Source: an uncultured Bacteroides sp.
GTDB lineage: Bacteria; Bacteroidota; Bacteroidia; Bacteroidales; Bacteroidaceae
Length of the DNA: 64,000 nt
Direction of reading: 5' to 3'
NCBI GenBank assembly: GCA_947646015.1
Contig: CANSEY010000020.1
Coordinates: 1 to 64,000 of the forward strand
The position numbers and the translations under genes were made by a program. The notes under the pieces are model-generated. The model was not told the DNA's origin and ran no database searches. It saw only the letters and a list, made by a program, of their open reading frames with translations. The stretch's first letter is position 1, and each line of letters opens with the position of its first letter. Shown piece after piece: positions 7,651-15,847 of the stretch.

Positions 7651-9642
7651 TTATTTCTTCGTGAATTTATAAACTGCAAACGTGTTCGGTCCGAGTTCGG
7701 TGGTTAACGCATGACCATTGATCGTTACCGGTGTCTCCTGCGGAGTGATGGCAAACGGTTGTTCAAGCGTATTATCTTTGTCCTGATCGAGTGAGCTAAG
7801 AGTGATGCAACGTCCTTCGGACAATACATCCTGCTTTTTCAGACCTTCGAAAGTCAAGGATACAGGCTGTGTCTTATCGGAAGTATTAGCTACTTTGACA
7901 ATCAGTTCGTTCTTATCCTTATCATAGACTGCACTGGCAAAAAGTCCGTTTTGTCCTTCCGCCCCTGTTACCGGTTTCTTGTTCATAGTGAGAGGAAGTA
8001 CATTCGTTCCTTTGTTCTGTGCGTACAGCTGCTGCACATAATAACTTACGGTACGCACCGAGTTAAGATTATCAAACCAAATCATGTCCGGACGCCATTG
8101 CCATCCCTCCACATGAGCGAAAAGCGGCGCATAAGTAGCCATATGTACGATATCGGCATTACGTTCCAATCCGGTCATGAAGGCTGCTTCGAGCAAGGCA
8201 GCATGGAAGTGGTTCCATTTCTTTCCTTTTCCGTGACAAGCATATTCGCCGGCAAATACTTTCGGTCCTTTGCGGTCATAGTTATCATAGCGTGCTCCCT
8301 GACTGAGGAACCAGCTTTCGGGACGGTAGAAGTGTTCGTCTACCAGATCAGCTTTCAGACGCTTCATCTCAGGCCACAGGTAATCAAATTCTTTTCCTTC
8401 GGAATTCGGGCCGGAACTGCCTACAATCATGATTTCCGGATGCGCCTTGCGAAGAGCCTTGATAAACGGTTCGAGACGTTCGGGATACTCTTTTCCCCAC
8501 TGTTCATTACCGATGCCCAGATATTTCAAATTAAAAGGTGCCGGATGTCCCATATCGGCACGTACTTTCCCCCAAGTCGTGTTCACGTCTCCATTGGCAA
8601 ATTCGATCAGATCGAGTGCATCCTGAATATAGCTGTCCAGGTCGCAAACTGCTACGTGAGCTTTTTCTTCATTGTTCTGATACTGACAGGCAAGTCCGCA
8701 GTTCAGGATCGGAAGCGGTGCCGCTCCCATTTCTTCAGAAAGAAGAAAATATTCATAGAATCCCAGTCCGTAGCTTTGATAATAATCCGGATAGAAACGA
8801 TGGGTAAAGGTATATTGCCAGCGATTTTCGTTCAATGGACGGTTTTCTACCGGCCCCACGGATTTCTTCCAGTCATAACGGGTTTCGAGATCCGTACCTT
8901 CAACGATGCAACCACCGGGGAAACGGAAGACTCCCGGATGAATATCCGCCAAAGCCTGCGCAAGGTCTTTGCGAAGACCGTTCTCATGTCCCTTCCAAGT
9001 ATCGACAGGGAAAAGGGAAATATGCTCCAAGTCTACCGTACCCTGGGAAGCAAGGAAAATACGAAGCGTTGCTTTGGGATTGGTAACACCCGCTTTTAAG
9101 ATTACCTGATACTTCTTCCAGTCTTTGGAATCAATGGTCAGTGTCTGAGAGGCAAAAGCCTGATGTTCGCCCATAGATTTGGTATCTACAAGTTCCACAC
9201 GTATCTTTTCACCTGTACCTCCGTGCGGCAGACGTGCCCACACAGAGAAGCGGTATTCTTCACCTTGCTTAACCCCGATGCCGAAGAAGCCTTCATTATC
9301 CAGTCCGGTATGCTTGTGGGCATGTCCCGGATTATCAAGACGCACATAATGCGGATTGCGTTCAAAAGGACCGTCATCCTGCAAAGTCACCTTTCCATAA
9401 GTCTTCCATCCCATCAGACGCTGAGGGAATTCGAATGAACGGTTCTTTACCAGTTCGGCATAAAGTCCGCCATCGGCAGCATAATTGATGTCTTCAAAAA
9501 AGAGTCCGTACATTGTCGGCTGGATTTCAGCACCCAACTTCTTAGTCTGGATCACCATTTCATTGGTTTGCGCATGAAGCGCCATGCCGGTAGATAAGGC
9601 TAATGCAGCCAGTAATTCTGTGTATCTTCTCATGGTTTTCAA
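7651..9642 (-). CDS. GH51 alpha-L-arabinofuranosidase with N-terminal CBM-like domain
   Basis: Exo-acting enzyme releasing L-arabinofuranose from arabinan side chains or oligomers. 663 residues: signal peptide (1-24, ending LHAQ), the start of the catalytic domain (GLFFEDINYAADGG), an inserted jelly-roll like a carbohydrate-binding module (about 85-215), the TIM barrel, and a C-terminal beta-sandwich. The acid/base is E380 in GNEQWG and the nucleophile E466 in AGEYACHG. The absence of a lipobox suggests the periplasm. It is middle in the leftward operon, 1 bp from the next gene and 16 bp from the previous one. A second, shorter GH51 lies at 41132. Confidence 0.93.
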   Translation of the reverse strand: MKTMRRYTELLAALALSTGMALHAQTNEMVIQTKKLGAEIQPTMYGLFFEDINYAADGGLYAELVKNRSFEFPQRLMGWKTYGKVTLQDDGPFERNPHYVRLDNPGHAHKHTGLDNEGFFGIGVKQGEEYRFSVWARLPHGGTGEKIRVELVDTKSMGEHQAFASQTLTIDSKDWKKYQVILKAGVTNPKATLRIFLASQGTVDLEHISLFPVDTWKGHENGLRKDLAQALADIHPGVFRFPGGCIVEGTDLETRYDWKKSVGPVENRPLNENRWQYTFTHRFYPDYYQSYGLGFYEYFLLSEEMGAAPLPILNCGLACQYQNNEEKAHVAVCDLDSYIQDALDLIEFANGDVNTTWGKVRADMGHPAPFNLKYLGIGNEQWGKEYPERLEPFIKALRKAHPEIMIVGSSGPNSEGKEFDYLWPEMKRLKADLVDEHFYRPESWFLSQGARYDNYDRKGPKVFAGEYACHGKGKKWNHFHAALLEAAFMTGLERNADIVHMATYAPLFAHVEGWQWRPDMIWFDNLNSVRTVSYYVQQLYAQNKGTNVLPLTMNKKPVTGAEGQNGLFASAVYDKDKNELIVKVANTSDKTQPVSLTFEGLKKQDVLSEGRCITLSSLDQDKDNTLEQPFAITPQETPVTINGHALTTELGPNTFAVYKFTKK

Positions 9643-9658
9643 TAAAAATTATATATAG

Positions 9659-11179
9659 TTATTTGATTCTTTTTCCCCAGACAGAACGTCCCCGGCTATC
9701 GAGTCCGGTAAAGAGAATTGTTTCGGTTTCGTTCTCCCAATCGTGTCCTGCAAAGATAACCAGATTCTCAATCTTCTCCGAGTTCAAATCTACCATTAAT
9801 AGATGTTTTTCGGTCAAAAAGGACCATTTTCCATTCATTTGAACTATATTCCATTCGTTATCGGTCATCTGCCCTTTGCACGTGCCGTCTTTTACCAAAG
9901 TCACTCGGGTGGACAAGTTCCATTCCTTCTCTTTCAGTTCTCCCTCTCCCCATAAGATCTGTCCGGCTTCCAGCTGACGTTCGTATGCCGGTTCCTGCAC
10001 TCGTATGATTTCCCATTCACCGACCAGATCTTCTTTGCTGAATTGACGCGAAGCAGTCCCTGCATATCTCTCGGGAGAAGCGACCGGCCAGCCTTCGGGA
10101 GTGAAGAACAACTGCCGTATATGTAACACCATTAACTGATTTTGCGGTGACAGACGTCCCTGATGTGCCATAAAATAGTTTCCTTCACCGTCAGAAAAGA
10201 CGGCACAATGCGCTGTACCCGCCCATCCGGTATGGTTCTCAAAACGATATGGTGCAGTCAGTATCGGGAAGTTGTTGGTCGTATCTTTCACAGCCTTGCC
10301 AAAGTAGTCCGTAAACGGACCTTCGGCAGCATCCGAACGGCTGACACGTACATTATAAGTCGTCATCAGCGGATCATAGGAAGTGAAAAGATAATATTGT
10401 TTCAGCTCCGGATGATAGATTATTTCCGGTGCTTCGAGATTGTTCTTCCGATAGTTGGCACGCCGTGCTACAAGGTGCCCCAAATCGCCTTCGTTTAAGG
10501 CTAATCCGGTTTCAGGATTCAGTTCGACGCAATACAGACCACCGAAGAAGGAGCCGTAATGCATCCACCATTTACCAGTATTTTCATCTGCTATGACGCT
10601 CGGATCGATAGCATTCATCGCGGTAGAATCATCTGTTTTAACGATACAGCCTTTCTGCGTCCATGGCCCTTCGGGAGAAGTTGATTCGGCAAGTCCTATA
10701 TAGGATGTTTTACGTCCGAATGCGGATACGCAATAGTAGAGGCGGTATTTATCTTTATAAGGGATGATATACGGTGCCCAGATATTGGTCGCCCCCTGCC
10801 CTCCTGCATGAGACTGTACCCAGTGAACCGCTTCTTCCGGTATTTCCGGAAATGCCCATCCCAGAAATTCCCAATGTACCAAATCCTTAGAACGGCGCAT
10901 CTGGATAAACCCCAACGGCACGCCTTTCTCTCTCGCTTCTTTCCGGTTCTCACCGAAAATCGCATCTGTAGAATACATATAATAATAGTCGCCCAGCTTC
11001 CGGCAGGACGGATCGTGTACATTGTATGTTCCCCATTGACGGTAATCTTCCATTTTGGCTACTGATAAATAATTATCATCCCAAGAATTAGCAGAAGGAG
11101 TCGGAGTAAACACGGAAGAAGTGCAACTTACAAAGAAGCTGCCTGCTACTAAAAGAACTGGCAAAAACAAGTTTTTCAT
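9659..11179 (-). CDS. GH43 arabinanase, lipoprotein
   Basis: Probable endo-acting arabinanase of 506 residues. The start at 11179 gives a lipoprotein signal with lipobox SFFVSC, followed by a Ser/Thr/Pro linker. A catalytic propeller (about 40-370) shows YNVHDPSC, MNAIDPSVIAD and LEAPEIIYHP as the GH43 triad. The C-terminal ~110 residues form an accessory beta-domain typical of GH43 subfamily 4-like arabinanases. The frame extends to 11203, but the promoter and leader occupy that region. First gene of the leftward operon. Its promoter carries the same TCCACC pair as the SusC/SusD operon, so both should respond to the sensor at 11356. Confidence 0.88.
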   Translation of the reverse strand: MKNLFLPVLLVAGSFFVSCTSSVFTPTPSANSWDDNYLSVAKMEDYRQWGTYNVHDPSCRKLGDYYYMYSTDAIFGENRKEAREKGVPLGFIQMRRSKDLVHWEFLGWAFPEIPEEAVHWVQSHAGGQGATNIWAPYIIPYKDKYRLYYCVSAFGRKTSYIGLAESTSPEGPWTQKGCIVKTDDSTAMNAIDPSVIADENTGKWWMHYGSFFGGLYCVELNPETGLALNEGDLGHLVARRANYRKNNLEAPEIIYHPELKQYYLFTSYDPLMTTYNVRVSRSDAAEGPFTDYFGKAVKDTTNNFPILTAPYRFENHTGWAGTAHCAVFSDGEGNYFMAHQGRLSPQNQLMVLHIRQLFFTPEGWPVASPERYAGTASRQFSKEDLVGEWEIIRVQEPAYERQLEAGQILWGEGELKEKEWNLSTRVTLVKDGTCKGQMTDNEWNIVQMNGKWSFLTEKHLLMVDLNSEKIENLVIFAGHDWENETETILFTGLDSRGRSVWGKRIK

Positions 11180-11211
11180 AATATCTGTGTATTCGTTCAT
11201 CAATTATGCTA

Positions 11212-11267
11212 CAAAAATACGCCCCGTTTCCCCTATGAAAGGTGGACATACGAACACGATTGGTGGA
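11212..11267 (-). promoter_or_regulatory. HTCS-type operator and promoter of the GH43-GH51-GH43 operon
   Basis: On the minus strand TGTCCACC occurs twice as a direct repeat (cores 11267-11262 and 11246-11241), exactly 21 bp apart. After 21 bases comes a perfect -7 box TATTTTTG (11219-11212), and no -33 TTTG is needed. The same repeat pair, spacing and -7 box recur at 15744-15798. Confidence 0.75.
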
Positions 11268-11304
11268 CAATCCGATAATCTGCTGAAAAGAAGCTCTTCC
11301 CATT

Positions 11305-11334
11305 TTTGTGATTGAAGAGATTCTTCTAACTTTG
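11305..11334 (+). promoter_or_regulatory. Promoter of the hybrid sensor gene
   Basis: TTTG (11305-11308) and a perfect -7 box TAACTTTG (11327-11334) are separated by 18 bases. The start would be near 11341, so translation begins at the ATG 11356 and not at the frame's opening at 11308. Confidence 0.6.
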
Positions 11335-11355
11335 CCCTTATTAATACGTACATAT

Positions 11356-14300
11356 ATGAAAAAACACCTACTTATATACCTTATAATATATAGTATCTGT
11401 TCACTGGCCGGACAGGTTCGGGCACAGGAACGGTTTGCCGACCGCTATAATATTACGTATGTGACCATGAACGAGGGGCTTCCACATAATTTTATCGACG
11501 ATTTGTACAAAGACAGCCGGGGGTTTATGTGGATTTCGACTGCCGGAGGCGGGCTTTCCCGTTATGATGGCTATGAGTTTGTAAACTACACTCCCAATAA
11601 TCACCAATGCAAACTAAAAAGCAACTTTATACGCAATGTCTGTGAAGACGCCTTCCAACGCCTTTGGATCGTCTCCGAAGGGGGAACGGATATTATTGAC
11701 TTATCTACTTTAAAACCGATTATCCCCCATGACCCGAAAGGGATACTTCCAAAGATACTGGAACTACCGGCTACCCGTATCATGAAAGATACGCAAGGCT
11801 GTATCTGGCTTCATTGCGACAACGCCCTTCACCGTATCGAATTCAATGACAAAGGGGAAGTGCAAATCCTGTCTACACTCAGCCCTGTCTATCTGAATGG
11901 TCCGGACATTGCTCTGAAAGACATTGACGAGGATGGGAAAATATGGATGGGAAACAATGGAGAAATACGAAAAGTGGCATTAAGTCCGCAAAAGAGACTG
12001 GTAACCACTCCCATAGCCGACTGCCTGAAGTTCGAAGCGGGAACTTATATTTCGGATTTCCTCAGCAAAGAGAATGAAGTCTGGATCTCCAGTGACCGCG
12101 GACTATTCCGCTATAATAAAACTGGAAATGTGATAAAACGATATGAGCATGATTCCGGCAATCCCTATTCCCTGTCGCAAAATTATCTGACAAATTTAGC
12201 TATCACCGATGACAAACAATTAATCGTCGCGACACTACGTGGTATTAATATCTATAACCCGATGACGGATAATTTTGAACGTATAGCCTGTGACCTTCCA
12301 AATGGCGGCACCAATCTGCTGAACAGTAACTTTATTAATTGCATATTGACTGATGGAGAACATATCTGGTTCGGTACGGAAACCGGAGGTATCAATCTGT
12401 TGAATCCACGGCAACTATCGATACGGAGCTACCGGCATGACAAGGAAAATCCGTCAAGTTTATCCTATAATCCTGTTAATGCAATTTATGAAGATGTATA
12501 CGGAACCTTATGGGTAGGGACAGTAGAAGGCGGACTGAACAGAAAAGAACGGAACAGCGAAGATTTCACCCATTATACACGTGAACACGGAGGACTGAGT
12601 CACAACTCCGTCAGTGCCCTGACTGCCGATACCGACAATCACTTATGGATAGGTACATGGGGAGGAGGTCTCAATCTGCTTGATCTGAAAGCTCCCCGAC
12701 AGATACTGGAGGTAATTTCCTCACAGACCGGCGGAGGCTTTCCGATTAACTTTATCGGAGTATTGAATTATGACCCTATTAATGAAGGTATATGGATAGG
12801 CGCCAATCAAGGACTCTATTTTTATGATCCGGTAAAAAAGGAAATAACTGCTCCGTTACCGGATAAGGCTGCTGAAAATATTCATGGCTGTATCGGTTCC
12901 ATTATCGATAAGGAGGGTAAACTTTGGGTCGGTTGTCTGGAAGGGGTTTATATCATCGATCTGCATTCCCGTTCCTCTAAAGGAGAATTCCAGTACAGGC
13001 ACCTGAACTACAAACTGGACGATCCGTCCTCCCGCCTGATTGAGAAAATAACCTGCTTTTATCAAGGTAAGGACGGTACTTTATGGCTGGGCAGTAACGG
13101 ATATGGCATTTATCAACGAAAAATCGATGCTCAAGGAAAAGAACAGTTTATCTCTTATAGCACAGCGCAAGGACTACCGAACAATAGTATTCGGGGAATA
13201 CTGGAAGATAACAACGGTAACTTATGGATCAGTACCAATAATGGACTCTCCTGTTATCACCAGGCAGAGAATCGTTTCATTAACTATACCATACAGGATG
13301 GTCTGATTGACACACAGTTTTATTGGAACGCCTCATGTGGTTCTTCTCATGACTTACTCTATTTCGGCAGTGTAGGCGGATTGGTTGCAATCGAAAGTAA
13401 TCGTCCGGCGATGTCTCTTCCAGCTGCCAAAGTACGTTTCACCCGCCTGCGGATAGGTAATGAAGAAATATTGCCGGGCAGCGAATACCTGTCGGAAGAT
13501 ATTGCCATAACGACGGAACTGAAACTGCATGAAAAAGAGAAATCTTTCTCACTCGAATTTGCAGCGCTCAACTTTGAGTCAAACAATACAGCCATATACA
13601 GTTATCGTCTGGTCGGTTTTGACGATAAATGGGTACAGGTTCCGGGCAACCGTCGTTTCGCCAGTTATACGAATTTACCTCCCGGTTCATATACTCTACA
13701 GGTCAGATACACTCCTGATGGTGAGAACGAGGGAGAAAACATAACGGAACTGAAGATTACGATTGTACCTTATTTCTATAAGACTGTATGGTTTATTCTA
13801 TTCATCATCGTATTGTTATCTGTCAGTGTATGGCAATTCTATCAATGGCGCATCCGTAATCTGAAACGGCAGAAAGAATATCTGCACCGCACGGTAGAAG
13901 AACGTACTCATGAACTGGAACAGCAAAAGCATCTGTTAGAAAATCAAACGGATGAGCTGTCACGCCAAAACCATATGCTGATTCAACAGAATGAGAAAAT
14001 CACGAGGCAGAAGGCACAACTGATTCGTATGTCCCGTAAAGTACAGGAATTGACGCTTGACAAGATTTCATTCTTTACGAATATTACTCACGAATTCCGT
14101 ACACCGATTACCCTCATTATCGGTCCTATCGAACGTGCGTTAAAATTAAGCTACAATCCGCAAGTCATTGAGCAATTGAACTTCGTGGAACGCAATTCCA
14201 AATATCTATTGTCTCTCGTCAATCAGTTGATGGATTTCCGGAAGGTAGAGTCCGGCAAACTGGAGATTGTGAAGACTCGGGGAAATTTTCTGAAATTTAT

Positions 14301-15618
14301 CGATTCACTGATCACTCCGTTTGAGGTATTCGCTCAAGAGCGGAACATTGTGCTCAAACGCTATTACCGGATGGAAATGCCGGAGATCTTGTACGATGAG
14401 GAAGCAATGCGTAAGGTGGTCACCAATCTGTTGAGTAACGCTATCAAGTTTACTCCTAACGGGGGAACTGTGTCTCTCTACCTATCTGCTCTTTTCGCCA
14501 AAGACAGTGAAAAAGAGACTCTGTATATTTGCGTCAAGGACAGTGGTTCGGGCATCCCTGAGGAAGACCTCAATCGAATTTTCAACCGCTTCTACCAGTC
14601 GCAGAATCAAGTGAAATATCCGGTATACGGACAAGCAGGAACAGGCATCGGTTTATACCTCTGCAAACGGATTGTTCAAATGCACGGCGGAGAGATCAAA
14701 GCATTCAATAACCGTCATGCGGGATGCTCTTTCCGCATCCTCCTCCCCTTGCAACGAAATGAAAGGAAAGACGAAAAGACAATCATTATTGATCACAACG
14801 ATTCGTCCGCAATTCCTGTTCAGGATTCCGGCTCTCCAAAAGAGAAAGAGGCTTTAAGTATACTGGTTGTGGAGGATAATGCTGATATGCGGGGATATAT
14901 CCGGTCTATTCTTCGTGAACAGTATCATGTACTGGAAGCTGCAAATGGCGAAGAAGCACTACATATACTTAATAGTAATCCAATAGACTTTATTATCAGT
15001 GATTTGATGATGCCTGTCATGGACGGAATCGAACTGTCCCGAAAGGTAAAGGAAACATTTGCCATTTCGCATATTCCTTTCCTGATGCTGACTGCCAAAA
15101 CCTCACAAGAAGCCCGACTGGAAAGCTATCGTATGGGAGTGGACGAATATCTGCTGAAACCTTTTGATGAGACATTATTATTGACCCGTATTCAGAATAT
15201 TCTGGAGAACCGGAAACGATATCAACGTAAATTTACGCTTGATATGGACGTGGACGTACTTAATATGGAAGAAGAATCCGGTGATAAGAAGTTCCTCAAT
15301 CAAGTAATGGAAGTTATCAAAGAGAACTACAAGAACTCCTATTTTGAAGTCAGCGATTTTTGTGAAGCCGTCGGAGTAAGCAAAAGCCTGCTGAACAAAA
15401 AACTGCAAAACTTAATCGGTCAGTCCGCCGGACAGTTCATCCGGAATTACAGACTGAACATCGCACGGGAATTGATTCTGAAGAATCGGGAAACGAAGAA
15501 TATGAATATAGCGGAAGTTGCCTACGAAGTAGGATTCAATGATCCCAAATATTTTACAAGATGCTTCACGAAACATTTCAATGTGACACCAAGCGCACTG
15601 CTGAATAACGAAGAATAA
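11356..15618 (+). CDS. Hybrid two-component system sensor/regulator (HTCS) for arabinan
   Basis: One-protein signalling system of 1420 residues. Order: signal peptide (1-23), a periplasmic double beta-propeller of regulator repeats (about 25-700, many WIGT/WISS/LWVG blades), a Y_Y_Y domain (about 730-805), one membrane helix (about 808-830), a coiled coil, a histidine kinase with H912 in NITHEFRTP and the N-box NLLSNAIKFTPNGG, a receiver domain with phospho-acceptor D1216 in SDLMMPVMDG, and a C-terminal AraC-type HTH (about 1310-1415). Family members bind a specific oligosaccharide in the periplasm and activate the adjacent locus. Its position between the two arabinan operons makes arabino-oligosaccharides the likely signal. 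The direct repeats at 11241 and 15744 are the probable DNA targets. Confidence 0.94.
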   Translation: MKKHLLIYLIIYSICSLAGQVRAQERFADRYNITYVTMNEGLPHNFIDDLYKDSRGFMWISTAGGGLSRYDGYEFVNYTPNNHQCKLKSNFIRNVCEDAFQRLWIVSEGGTDIIDLSTLKPIIPHDPKGILPKILELPATRIMKDTQGCIWLHCDNALHRIEFNDKGEVQILSTLSPVYLNGPDIALKDIDEDGKIWMGNNGEIRKVALSPQKRLVTTPIADCLKFEAGTYISDFLSKENEVWISSDRGLFRYNKTGNVIKRYEHDSGNPYSLSQNYLTNLAITDDKQLIVATLRGINIYNPMTDNFERIACDLPNGGTNLLNSNFINCILTDGEHIWFGTETGGINLLNPRQLSIRSYRHDKENPSSLSYNPVNAIYEDVYGTLWVGTVEGGLNRKERNSEDFTHYTREHGGLSHNSVSALTADTDNHLWIGTWGGGLNLLDLKAPRQILEVISSQTGGGFPINFIGVLNYDPINEGIWIGANQGLYFYDPVKKEITAPLPDKAAENIHGCIGSIIDKEGKLWVGCLEGVYIIDLHSRSSKGEFQYRHLNYKLDDPSSRLIEKITCFYQGKDGTLWLGSNGYGIYQRKIDAQGKEQFISYSTAQGLPNNSIRGILEDNNGNLWISTNNGLSCYHQAENRFINYTIQDGLIDTQFYWNASCGSSHDLLYFGSVGGLVAIESNRPAMSLPAAKVRFTRLRIGNEEILPGSEYLSEDIAITTELKLHEKEKSFSLEFAALNFESNNTAIYSYRLVGFDDKWVQVPGNRRFASYTNLPPGSYTLQVRYTPDGENEGENITELKITIVPYFYKTVWFILFIIVLLSVSVWQFYQWRIRNLKRQKEYLHRTVEERTHELEQQKHLLENQTDELSRQNHMLIQQNEKITRQKAQLIRMSRKVQELTLDKISFFTNITHEFRTPITLIIGPIERALKLSYNPQVIEQLNFVERNSKYLLSLVNQLMDFRKVESGKLEIVKTRGNFLKFIDSLITPFEVFAQERNIVLKRYYRMEMPEILYDEEAMRKVVTNLLSNAIKFTPNGGTVSLYLSALFAKDSEKETLYICVKDSGSGIPEEDLNRIFNRFYQSQNQVKYPVYGQAGTGIGLYLCKRIVQMHGGEIKAFNNRHAGCSFRILLPLQRNERKDEKTIIIDHNDSSAIPVQDSGSPKEKEALSILVVEDNADMRGYIRSILREQYHVLEAANGEEALHILNSNPIDFIISDLMMPVMDGIELSRKVKETFAISHIPFLMLTAKTSQEARLESYRMGVDEYLLKPFDETLLLTRIQNILENRKRYQRKFTLDMDVDVLNMEEESGDKKFLNQVMEVIKENYKNSYFEVSDFCEAVGVSKSLLNKKLQNLIGQSAGQFIRNYRLNIARELILKNRETKNMNIAEVAYEVGFNDPKYFTRCFTKHFNVTPSALLNNEE

Positions 15619-15626
15619 CTGATATA

Positions 15627-15660
15627 AGGGTTGCTATTATGAAACAATGATAGCAGCCCT
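15627..15660 (+). terminator. Intrinsic terminator after the HTCS gene
   Basis: A 14 bp imperfect stem (AGGGTTGCTATTAT with ATGATAGCAGCCCT, two wobble pairs) lies 8 bp after the stop and is followed by a TCGTCTT tail. Confidence 0.65.
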
Positions 15661-15663
15661 TCG

Positions 15664-15687
15664 TCTTAAAATGAGCTCATTTTAAGA
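15664..15687. repeat. Perfect 24 bp palindrome upstream of the SusC/SusD operon
   Basis: A perfect palindrome centred on GAGCTC with arms reading TCTTAAAATGAG. It sits just after the HTCS terminator and about 80 bp upstream of the TCCACC repeats. With no loop it could be a dimeric protein site or a weak second terminator. The sequence does not decide. Confidence 0.55.
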
Positions 15688-15743
15688 GACATCCGTCCAA
15701 GATTATACTCAAAGTGTAAAAAAGACACTTATATAACCGTTTA

Positions 15744-15798
15744 TCCACCTCGAAAATTCATTTGTCCACCTTTAATATACTCATCGGTTGTATTTTTG
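15744..15798 (+). promoter_or_regulatory. HTCS-type operator and promoter of the SusC/SusD operon
   Basis: TCCACC occurs at 15744-15749 and 15765-15770, a 21 bp direct repeat. After 20 bases a perfect -7 box TATTTTTG follows (15791-15798), with no -33 TTTG at normal spacing. The layout matches the promoter at 11212-11267, including the TTT after the proximal copy. The start would be near 15805 and the leader about 43 nt. Confidence 0.75.
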
Positions 15799-15847
15799 CG
15801 ACACTACAACGAGTAGAATTATTGTTGAACCATTAATATCAATATCT

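Noticed and set aside
7951-9099. 382-codon open frame on the plus strand opposite the GH51 gene
   Set aside because: The minus strand encodes a full GH51 with both catalytic glutamates. The opposing frame has no family motif or operon context and is a codon-bias shadow.
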